Assembly: GCA_025359005.1 (NCBI GenBank)
Contig: JANYHP010000502.1
Location: 1-18,059 of the forward strand
Source: Hyphomicrobiaceae bacterium
GTDB taxonomy: Bacteria; Pseudomonadota; Alphaproteobacteria; Rhizobiales; Hyphomicrobiaceae
Direction of reading: 5' to 3'
DNA: 18,059 nt
The position numbers and the translations under genes are program-made. Of this stretch, positions 9,049-14,817 are shown piece by piece. The notes under the pieces are model-generated. The model saw only the letters and a program-made list of their open reading frames with translations, was not told the DNA's origin and did no database searches. The number at the start of each line of letters is the position of its first letter. Position 1 is the first letter of the stretch.

Positions 9049-10125
9049 TCACGCGCAGCCGAGGCGGCGGCGCTCCGTATCGGCGCGGTTCTTGACGTGG
9101 CCGGGGGCATTGGGGAACTTGGCCGTCAATTCGGCATAGGAGGCGCAGGCCGCGTCCTTCTGGCCGAGCTTGTCGAGCGACATCGCCAGCTTCAGTACGC
9201 TGTCGGGCGCCTTGGCGCTGCGGGCGTAGGTCTGATAGCCCTTCAGGAACGCACCGGCGGCGGGCTTGTACTGGCCCCGCGCGAAGAACGTTTCGCCGAG
9301 CCAGTACTGCGCATTGCCGGCGAGCGCATCGTTTGGATAGCGCTTGAGAAAATCATCGAAAGCGGCTTCGGCGGCTGGGAAATCCTGTTGCAGCAGATGG
9401 CCGTAGGCCGTCTCGTAAGCCTGCTTGGACGCCGCATCTCCAGCGGTTGCTTGTGGCAGCGCGGCGGCCGCCGGGGCAGCGCCCCCACCGCCAACGAGAC
9501 GGCCGATGGGGTCGGCGGCATCTGCGGCAGAGGTCGCGGCGGCGACCGCGGCGCTGACCGGCGCGGCCGGAACGACGGCGACCGTCGGCACGGCCATCGG
9601 CGGCTGGGCCTGGGCGCGCGACCCGAGTTGGCGGATCTGCTGGTTGAGCTGGTCGACCTGGGTGGCCAGGGCGCGCACCTGCGTTTCAAGTGCTGCCACC
9701 CGGCCGGGATCACCGCCACCGGCCGCGCCCTGCTCGCTGCTGCCCCGGTAGACGCCTGAACTGGAGTTGCCCCCGCCCTTGGCCAGGCTGTCGAGCGTGC
9801 CGACGGTGACCTGCATCTCGACGAGTTGCTCTTCGAGTTGTTCGATCCGGTGGCGCAGCGCCGCATCGCCGCTTTGCGCGGCGGCCGGTGCTTCCACCTT
9901 GGGCGCGGCCTTCGGCGCCGCGGCGGTTTTCGGAGCCGCAGGCGTTGCCGGCCGCGCGGGAGAGTAGGTCGGCTGCTGCTGCGCCTGCGCTGCCGCCGAA
10001 AGCGAGAGCGACGTCAGGCCACCGAGGACCGTGAGGCCGGACACCGTGAGGCCGGACAATGACCCGCGCAGCAGTCGCGCCGCCCGCATCGTTCCGTCAA
10101 GTCTGCCCGGTCGCCTGTGCCGCAT
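9049..10125 (-). CDS. cpoB: Cell division coordinator CpoB (YbgF), Tol-Pal system
   Basis: A periplasmic protein that, in E. coli, links the Tol-Pal machine with peptidoglycan synthesis at the division site. Seen in the sequence: an Arg-rich start and hydrophobic signal peptide ending near SAAAQAQ, an Ala/Pro/Lys-rich linker, two coiled-coil stretches (RIEQLEEQLVEMQ and VAALETQVRALATQVDQL), a Gly/Ala-rich low-complexity segment, and a C-terminal TPR domain with the typical QYWLGETFFARGQY repeat. The ATG at 10125 has an AGAGG Shine-Dalgarno five bases upstream; an internal ATG at 10089 would give a tidier signal peptide. It lies 121 bp after pal, with an intervening hairpin, and four bases before tilS. 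Confidence 0.93.
   Translation of the reverse strand: MRHRRPGRLDGTMRAARLLRGSLSGLTVSGLTVLGGLTSLSLSAAAQAQQQPTYSPARPATPAAPKTAAAPKAAPKVEAPAAAQSGDAALRHRIEQLEEQLVEMQVTVGTLDSLAKGGGNSSSGVYRGSSEQGAAGGGDPGRVAALETQVRALATQVDQLNQQIRQLGSRAQAQPPMAVPTVAVVPAAPVSAAVAAATSAADAADPIGRLVGGGGAAPAAAALPQATAGDAASKQAYETAYGHLLQQDFPAAEAAFDDFLKRYPNDALAGNAQYWLGETFFARGQYKPAAGAFLKGYQTYARSAKAPDSVLKLAMSLDKLGQKDAACASYAELTAKFPNAPGHVKNRADTERRRLGCA
10031..10060 (-). repeat. 15-bp tandem repeat in the CpoB signal peptide
   Basis: Two adjacent 15-bp units (10031-10045 and 10046-10060), both beginning GTGAGGCCGGACA on the plus strand, code for a repeated SGLTV pentapeptide in the hydrophobic core of the predicted signal sequence. A diverged third version follows in the protein (LGGLTS). 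Confidence 0.75.
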
Positions 10126-10170
10126 CGATGCCTCTGCCCCGCCCAAATTCAACGATTACCGTTCAACGAG

Positions 10171-10201
10171 AAAAGGCGCAGCGATGTGCCGCCCGCGCCT
10201 T
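10171..10201 (-). terminator. Terminator or attenuator between pal and cpoB
   Basis: On the minus strand, AAGGCGC (10195-10201) pairs perfectly with GCGCCTT (10173-10179), with three further GCG/CGC pairs possible inside, and is followed by a T run (TTTT at 10171-10174). It starts 46 bases past the pal stop and ends 46 bases before the cpoB start. It may reduce rather than abolish transcription into cpoB and tilS. Confidence 0.5.
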
Positions 10202-10246
10202 CCCGATTGTGCCCGATTGCCACGCTCCGCGACGCGGCATCGGAGC

Positions 10247-10789
10247 TTAGTTCGTCTTGCCGGCCGTGGCGCCGCCGCGGTTGTTCAGCACCGTCTGTGC
10301 GCGCCGGTTCTGCGACCAGCAGGAAATGTCGTTGCAAACCGCGACCGGACGTTCCTTGCCGAACGACACCGTTCGGACCCGCGCCGCCGCCACGCCGTTG
10401 CGAACAAGATAGGCGCGAACCGATTCGGCGCGCTTTGAGCCAAGCCCGATGTTGTATTCTCGCGTACCGCGCTCGTCTGCGTGACCTTCGACCGTGATGC
10501 TGTACTGCGAATACTGCTGCAGCCAGCGCGCCTGGTTGGCCAGCGTCTGCTGTGCTTCCGGCGTCAGGTCGGTCTGATCGGTGGAGAAGTAGACGAGGTC
10601 GCCCACATTCTGCGAGAAGTCGCGCTGCGAGCCCGGTGTGGCCGGCCCGCCCTTGCCATTGGCGCCCGATCCATTGCCGGCCAGCGTATCTTCCGGCTTC
10701 GGCGTATTCGAGCATGCTGTAACGGCCAACGCCGCGACGATGACCGCCGCAAAGCGCATCAGCCGCGTCCCCTGAGACATGAAGTGCAT
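10247..10789 (-). CDS. pal: Peptidoglycan-associated lipoprotein Pal
   Basis: Pal is an outer-membrane lipoprotein that binds peptidoglycan through an OmpA-like domain and interacts with TolB, keeping the envelope layers together during division. The 180-residue precursor has a signal peptide ending in a lipobox (LAVTAC), so the Cys is lipidated, then a Gly/Pro-rich linker. The OmpA_C domain carries VYFSTDQTDLT, EGHADERGTREYN and GSKRAESVRAYLV. A Cys pair in VCNDISCWSQNRRA is typical of alphaproteobacterial Pal. The ATG at 10789 is chosen because an AAAGGG Shine-Dalgarno lies upstream; ATGs at 10780 and 10759 are alternatives. More than 1 kb separates it from tolB, so it likely has its own promoter. 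Confidence 0.96.
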   Translation of the reverse strand: MHFMSQGTRLMRFAAVIVAALAVTACSNTPKPEDTLAGNGSGANGKGGPATPGSQRDFSQNVGDLVYFSTDQTDLTPEAQQTLANQARWLQQYSQYSITVEGHADERGTREYNIGLGSKRAESVRAYLVRNGVAAARVRTVSFGKERPVAVCNDISCWSQNRRAQTVLNNRGGATAGKTN

Positions 10790-11195
10790 TTCAAAACCCT
10801 TTCCCCGGGTGTTTCGCGACTGCGCGGCTCGATGGAAGTCCCTGATTGCCCGATCGGCCCGCACGAGCCGGCGTCTGGGTTGTCAAAGTGTCCACACCGC
10901 AACTGGCGCCATCGCCCGGTCTTGGGGCCTGCGGCGCTTCCTCAGCCCCGCACACCCGGATACCAGTTGGCTCTTTAGTGCAGGCTTCGTACGAAATTGT
11001 GGCCGCCTGCCCGTCTTTACCACCGTCACTCTTGACGCGACTTCAGTAAGTCGCGATTCGCGCCCCGGCACCAGCGCAGGACACAGTGATTTCCAGAGGT
11101 GTTTGAGCGCAGTGTGCCGCGCGGCCAGCCGCGGCTCACACGGGCAATCCTATGGCACGGGGTCGGATCAAAACCGTCACGCAGTCCCGTCACAC
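10790..11195. other. Long pal upstream region without a recognised gene
   Basis: No convincing coding frame is present on either strand. Seen here: a perfect hairpin of 8-bp arms around CAGT (CGCGACTT at 11036-11043, AAGTCGCG at 11048-11055); a 10-bp palindrome TTCGTACGAA (10986-10995); and on the minus strand a TTGACA (10881-10886), about 95 bases before the pal start, that could be a -35, although no clear -10 follows at normal spacing. The length suggests pal has its own regulated promoter here. Confidence 0.4.
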
Positions 11196-11241
11196 AAAAA
11201 ATAAAGGCTGCCCCAATGCCGAAGCAAATGGGACAGCCTTT
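11196..11241 (-). terminator. Strong intrinsic terminator after the small lipoprotein gene
   Basis: On the minus strand AAAGGCTG pairs with CAGCCTTT (arms 11234-11241 and 11203-11210). The stem extends through a CCCA/TGGG segment to a loop around TTCG, and is followed by ATTTTTTG (T run at 11196-11202). It sits about 43 bases past the stop of the 41-residue lipoprotein and should end transcription before pal. Confidence 0.85.
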
Positions 11242-11283
11242 GTGGCAAACCGTAGCGCCGAAGCGCCAGGCCAGCCAGATGCC

Positions 11284-11409
11284 TTACTTCGCGACCGAGG
11301 TGGTCGAGACGTCGGCGCCGAGCTTCATCGGCTTGTGCTCAACTTCCTTGCGGCATGCGCCCAGGGCAACTGCTGCAACGACGGCGGCGAGGATAACTGC
11401 GCTTTTCAT
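11284..11409 (-). CDS. Small lipoprotein (41 residues)
   Basis: A short gene with every signal expected of a real one. The ATG at 11409 is preceded by AAGGAG seven bases upstream. The peptide has one Lys, a hydrophobic Ala/Val-rich core and a lipobox ALGAC with Cys19. The 23-residue mature part, CRKEVEHKPMKLGADVSTTS and three more residues, ends at a TAA at 11284. A strong terminator follows. The mature part is charged, has no other cysteine and no recognisable domain. Residue +2 after Cys is Arg rather than Asp, so under the Gram-negative sorting rule an outer-membrane location is expected (inference). Function unknown. A degenerate second copy lies just upstream (11448-11561) with the same KPMKLG core, which supports translation of this one. 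Confidence 0.82.
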   Translation of the reverse strand: MKSAVILAAVVAAVALGACRKEVEHKPMKLGADVSTTSVAK

Positions 11410-11447
11410 AGATCTCTCCTTCAGTTTCAGATGGGCCCGAGCTTACG

Positions 11448-11561
11448 CTAGACCTGCTCATCAGCCGGTATGTCGACGCCAAGCTTCATCGGCTTGGGCC
11501 GAACTTCTCGTAACCGCCCCCAGAGCGGCTACTGCGAAACCGCCTTACGACGAGCCCGCAT
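11448..11561 (-). pseudogene. Decayed tandem copy of the small lipoprotein gene
   Basis: Reading toward the TAG at 11448 gives EVRPKPMKLGVD then IPADEQV, closely matching EVEHKPMKLGAD of the intact neighbour. Just upstream the matching signal-peptide core (AVAALGAVTR) lies in a different frame: two bases are missing relative to the intact copy, and the lipobox Cys codon is gone. Further upstream another shift and a TAG interrupt the frame from the ATG at 11561, and no Shine-Dalgarno precedes it. The two copies are separated by 38 bases. This is best read as a duplication followed by loss of one copy. Confidence 0.7.
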
Positions 11562-11829
11562 AGATCATGCACTTTCTAGACTCACGTCGGCAATCGCACT
11601 GTAATGGCTACCGATGGATGCCCGCGAGATCAAGGTTGCAGGGGGGCTTTGAAGGGTTTTCCACCCGGCGCGGTGCCAAAATGCAACGAATTCGGTCGTT
11701 CGCGCAGGACTGGGAGATTCGTAAAATATTCATGAAGAAACAGCGGCTTCACAGCGCGACAACAACGTCGCAGGGGGGGCGTGCGCAGAGCTGCCTGTGC
11801 AAAACTGCCTCAGGCGCCAGATGCGGCCT
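11562..11829. other. Region between tolB and the lipoprotein pair
   Basis: No coding frame is supported. The stretch holds an AT-rich patch around 11725-11740 and two G runs (six at 11641-11646, seven at 11772-11778). A promoter for the lipoprotein transcript probably lies here. The best minus-strand pairing I can find is TTGATC followed 17 bases later by TAGCCA, which is weak. There is no clear U-tract hairpin after tolB. Confidence 0.35.
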
Positions 11830-13263
11830 TTATTGGCGCAGCGGCGACCATGCCGGATCGGACGCGAATGCAGGCGTCGGCACCTGACGCTCGTTATAGC
11901 CCGTCAGATCCACGGAATAGAGTTTGGCCCCGCCGTTTGCGCCCTGGCCCTCGCGGAAGAACATCAGCACGCGGCCGTTGGGCGCCCAGGTGGGGCCCTC
12001 GTTGTGGAAGCCACTGGTCAGGATGCGCTCCTCGGTGCCGTCCGGGCGCATCACGCCGATGAGAAACGCCCCGCCCGCCTGCTTGGTAAACGCGATGAAG
12101 TCGCCGCGCGGCGACCAGACAGGGGTCGAATAGCGACCATCGCCACGGCTCAGCCGGTTGGCTGCGCCGCCGCTGACGTTCATGATGTAGAGCTGCTGGG
12201 TGCCTTCACGATCGCTCTCGAACACGATCTGGCGGCCGTCCGGGCTGTAGCTCGGCCCCGTGTCGATGCGTTCAGTCTGCGTCAGTCGGCGCATCTGGCG
12301 CGAGCGCAGGTCGACCTCGATCAGGCTGACCGCACCGCCTTCGTCGATACTCATGGCGAGCCGCTGGCCGTCAGGCGAAAAGCGTGGCGCAAATGTTTTG
12401 CCGGGAAAATTGCCGACCAACTCGCGGTGCCCGCTCTCGATGTTCATGACGAACACGCGCGTCTGCGCGCCGTTGTCGATGTATTGCAGGAAGGTGATTT
12501 CCGGCGCCACGGGGTTGAAGCGGGGCGTCAGGACCAGGTCGCGGCCATCGCTCAGCAGCCGCGCATTGAAGCCGTCCTGATCCATGATCGTCAGCCGCTT
12601 CAGCCGGCGACTTTTGGGGCCTGTCTCGTCGACGTAGACGACTTGCGTATCGAAATAGCCCTTTTCCAGCGTCAACTTCTCGTAGACGCGATCGGCGATG
12701 ATGTGGCCAAGGCGCCGCCAGCTCTGCGGCGCTGCGGCGAAGCCCTGGGCATCGATCTGCTTCTGCAATATTGTGTCGTACAGCTTGAAGTCCGCCGCCA
12801 CGCGGCCATCGGGCAGCTTGCGCGTGCGGCCGACCAGCAGCGCCTCGGCACCGATCGTGCGCCAGTCGGCGTAGCGCGGCACCTGATTGAGATCCTGGAA
12901 GCGCTCGATGTAGGCGCCCCGCTCGATCGGCTTGAACAGGCCGGAGCGATCCAGGTTGGCGGCAACGATATTGGCGACATCGGTACCGAACTTCGGGTCC
13001 TCGCCCATGAACTCCGGGATGGCGATCGGCCGCGGCCGGATGTTGGCCTCGTTGAGTGTTCCGAGGTCCGTCGGTGCCCGCTGTTGCGCCACCCCACCCC
13101 GCCCCGACAAGAACACAGCGCCCCCGGCCAGGGCGAAGCCGAGGGCCGCGCGGCGGGTCGGTTTGCTCGGGGCTGCGCGCACGTGGGGCGCGAACTTGGG
13201 GCTGGGTTCGTTCGGCATGGACATCGGCGGGGGCTTTGTCTCGATGAAGTCAGGGTCCCGCAT
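11830..13263 (-). CDS. tolB: Tol-Pal system protein TolB
   Basis: Periplasmic partner of Pal that takes part in outer-membrane constriction during division. The protein is 477 residues from the first ATG (13263); ATGs at 13224 and 13218 would shorten it by 13 or 15, and no start has a clear Shine-Dalgarno. The N-terminus carries PTRRAALGFALAGG, a twin-arginine type signal, with a likely cut near VAQQ. The N-terminal TolB domain is followed by a C-terminal beta-propeller with repeated blades (APRFSPDGQRLAMS, GPSYSPDGRQIVF, TPVWSPRGDFIAF, GPTWAPNGRVLMF, DPAWSPLRQ). tolQ, tolR and tolA, which usually lie upstream, are absent here; an unrelated metallopeptidase-like gene is upstream and pal is over 1 kb downstream. 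Confidence 0.95.
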   Translation of the reverse strand: MRDPDFIETKPPPMSMPNEPSPKFAPHVRAAPSKPTRRAALGFALAGGAVFLSGRGGVAQQRAPTDLGTLNEANIRPRPIAIPEFMGEDPKFGTDVANIVAANLDRSGLFKPIERGAYIERFQDLNQVPRYADWRTIGAEALLVGRTRKLPDGRVAADFKLYDTILQKQIDAQGFAAAPQSWRRLGHIIADRVYEKLTLEKGYFDTQVVYVDETGPKSRRLKRLTIMDQDGFNARLLSDGRDLVLTPRFNPVAPEITFLQYIDNGAQTRVFVMNIESGHRELVGNFPGKTFAPRFSPDGQRLAMSIDEGGAVSLIEVDLRSRQMRRLTQTERIDTGPSYSPDGRQIVFESDREGTQQLYIMNVSGGAANRLSRGDGRYSTPVWSPRGDFIAFTKQAGGAFLIGVMRPDGTEERILTSGFHNEGPTWAPNGRVLMFFREGQGANGGAKLYSVDLTGYNERQVPTPAFASDPAWSPLRQ

Positions 13264-13367
13264 CGCGCGACAGCAAGCCGGGTGCGCTCCCTTGACCGTG
13301 AACGGTGACCGAAATTGGCCGTTAGTGCGTAGTCACTGCGGTATTTACGCAGACTGCGGCATGACGG

Positions 13368-13937
13368 TTACTTGATCGACGGATCGGAGAAGCACTTGCG
13401 CATCTGCTCGCAGCGATGGCTGCCGGCGAAGTGCATGCTGTCGCCCTTGGCCGGCGCGATGAAATTGCACACCTCTTCGAGCCCGTCGGCGCTCAGCCAG
13501 CCTTGCCGGCGCCCACGCTGCACCGCGAAGCAGTCCGCCGTCTCTTCGTCCGGTCCGCGGAACTGATGCCCGCACTCATGGGCGAAGATCCACATCTTCA
13601 CCGGCGTCGAGACCTTGTTCATCAGCTTCGGATTGAGAATGAGAAATCCCGGATAGGCCGCGCCGTAATCGTCGAGTTGGCCATCCAGCACGGTCGGCCG
13701 CTGGCCACATTGAGCCTTCTTCCCATCGAGCCGGAGGTCACCGGAGCCGACGATCTGTGCGCCGCCGCCGACGTGGGCCGCGTATTCTTCCGGCGTCGGC
13801 CCGGCCGCAGCCAAGCCGGCAGAGCAGGCCAACAGGGAGAATGCGCCGAGGAGCGCCCGCGCACGCCGCAGCGCCCGCATCCCCGCCTGCATGGCGGCGT
13901 TACTACTCGTTGCAGCCAGTCTCATCGCAGCCATCAT
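13368..13937 (-). CDS. Exported HECGH metallopeptidase-like protein
   Basis: A 189-residue protein with a signal sequence and a zinc-peptidase motif HECGH at 120-124. A Glu of the following DEETADCFA block (131-135) would serve as third ligand, the gluzincin arrangement. Six cysteines fall outside the signal (77, 122, 136, 157, 176, 182), suggesting disulfides in the periplasm. The signal region also contains SLLAC, which could act as a lipobox; otherwise cleavage after LAAA is likely. The start at 13937 has GAGGCGGG just upstream; an ATG at 13880 with AGGCGGGG would give a more classic signal peptide. Substrate and family name are not recognised. It ends 104 bp before tolB and may share its transcript. 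Confidence 0.8.
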   Translation of the reverse strand: MMAAMRLAATSSNAAMQAGMRALRRARALLGAFSLLACSAGLAAAGPTPEEYAAHVGGGAQIVGSGDLRLDGKKAQCGQRPTVLDGQLDDYGAAYPGFLILNPKLMNKVSTPVKMWIFAHECGHQFRGPDEETADCFAVQRGRRQGWLSADGLEEVCNFIAPAKGDSMHFAGSHRCEQMRKCFSDPSIK

Positions 13938-13981
13938 CCCGCCTCATGCGACTCAAACCGGCGCACGACCCAACCGATACT

Positions 13982-14188
13982 CTACTGCCCCGTCCGGCAA
14001 AAGCCGATCATTTTGTCGCGAGCCATTATGTAACGAGCCATGTCCGCCTGTGCACGGCAGGTCCGACGCAGGCCGCCTCGCCCCTCTCCGTCGATGGCCA
14101 AAATGGCGACAGCATGGCTTTTGGCCCTCGCAGGGTCGATTGGCAGCGCTGCAGGCATTTGCGCGACACAAATCCTGCCAGCCACCAA
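13982..14188 (-). CDS. Possible small Cys-containing protein or gene remnant
   Basis: The end of this 68-codon frame reads TCRAQADMARYIMARDKMIG then FCRTGQ and a TAG at 13982. It looks protein-like, with two cysteines flanking an amphipathic helix, reminiscent of small exported alphaproteobacterial proteins. However, it has no proper signal peptide in frame, the start is a TTG without a Shine-Dalgarno, and GC at third positions is lower than in neighbouring genes. It may be a remnant or chance. Confidence 0.22.
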   Translation of the reverse strand: MVAGRICVAQMPAALPIDPARAKSHAVAILAIDGEGRGGLRRTCRAQADMARYIMARDKMIGFCRTGQ

Positions 14189-14194
14189 CCGCAG

Positions 14195-14662
14195 TCAACC
14201 GCCGTCGCCGCTGCCCTCTGCGTCGTCGAGGTCCGGATCGGCTTCCTCCTCGATGCGCTCCATGTCCTCGTCGCTCATGCCGAAGTGATGGCCGATCTCG
14301 TGCACCAGCACGTGCGTGACCAGCGAGCCCAGACTGTCCTCGCTCTCGGCCCAATAGTCGAGCATGGCGCGGCGATAGAGGAACACCATGTTGGGGCCCT
14401 GCGGTACGTCCGCGACGCTTTGGCGCGCCAGCGATGTGCCTTGATAGAGGCCCATCAGGTCGAACGGACTTTCCAGTTCCAGTTCGTCGAGCACTTCGTC
14501 GAGGGCGAAGTCCTCGACACGGATGACGAGGTCGCCGCACAGCGCGCGGAATTCGTGCGGCAGCCGATCCCAGGCGGCCATGGCGAGCGCTTCGATATCG
14601 GCCAGCGTCGGGGCGGTTTTGTCGCGCCAGTGATGAGCGGCGCGGGCGGGGTGTGACGGCAT
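14195..14662 (-). CDS. Metallopeptidase family protein (zincin-like, HEIGHHFG)
   Basis: A 155-residue cytosolic protein of the small bacterial zincin family (Pfam Zincin_1-type). The motif HEIGHHFGMSD is at 121-131, supplying His121 and His125, catalytic Glu122 and Asp131 as likely third ligand. The upstream block PFDLMGLYQGTSL and FLYRRAMLDYW are also family-typical. The acidic tail ends in DDAEGSGDGG. The ATG at 14662 is clear because GGAGG lies eight bases upstream; longer readings give only Arg/His-rich sequence. Catalytic activity and substrates for this family are not well established. It follows leuB but is cut off from it by a terminator, so it likely has its own promoter. No signal peptide is seen. 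Confidence 0.88.
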   Translation of the reverse strand: MPSHPARAAHHWRDKTAPTLADIEALAMAAWDRLPHEFRALCGDLVIRVEDFALDEVLDELELESPFDLMGLYQGTSLARQSVADVPQGPNMVFLYRRAMLDYWAESEDSLGSLVTHVLVHEIGHHFGMSDEDMERIEEEADPDLDDAEGSGDGG

Positions 14663-14681
14663 CGTGCGCCTCCGTTGATAT

Positions 14682-14728
14682 CCGACTGTCGAGTCGGCTG
14701 TCATAGGCGTTCCCGCTCGTGATCGCCA
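14682..14728 (-). promoter_or_regulatory. Possible promoter and inverted repeat upstream of the zincin gene
   Basis: Between the leuB terminator and the zincin start, the minus strand has TATGAC (14700-14705) 17 bases after TGGCGA (14723-14728), a weak -35/-10 pair. Two bases past the -10 lies a perfect inverted repeat CCGACT-GTCG-AGTCGG (14682-14697), which would cover the transcription start. It could be an operator or a 5' UTR hairpin. Confidence 0.33.
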
Positions 14729-14742
14729 GCGGTTCGTCACGC

Positions 14743-14780
14743 AAAAATGCGCCGCGAGGCGAAACGTCCCGCGGCGCATT
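14743..14780 (-). terminator. Strong intrinsic terminator after leuB
   Basis: Perfect 11-bp arms, AATGCGCCGCG (14746-14756) and CGCGGCGCATT (14770-14780), with further inner pairing to an AAA (TTT) loop. On the minus strand the hairpin is followed by a run of five T (14743-14747, overlapping the arm end). It begins 37 bases past the leuB stop. Confidence 0.9.
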
Positions 14781-14817
14781 GATCGTGTGTGGTGCCCGTG
14801 CCGTGCCGACCCTCGGC

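Noticed and set aside
10149..10715. A 188-codon minus-strand frame across pal
   Set aside because: It overlaps pal in another frame, is Arg-rich, and lacks any domain, while pal has complete motifs.
13277..13320. Direct repeat TGACCG and small palindrome ACCGT-GA-ACGGT upstream of tolB
   Set aside because: The arms are only five to six bases and such matches are common by chance in GC-rich DNA.
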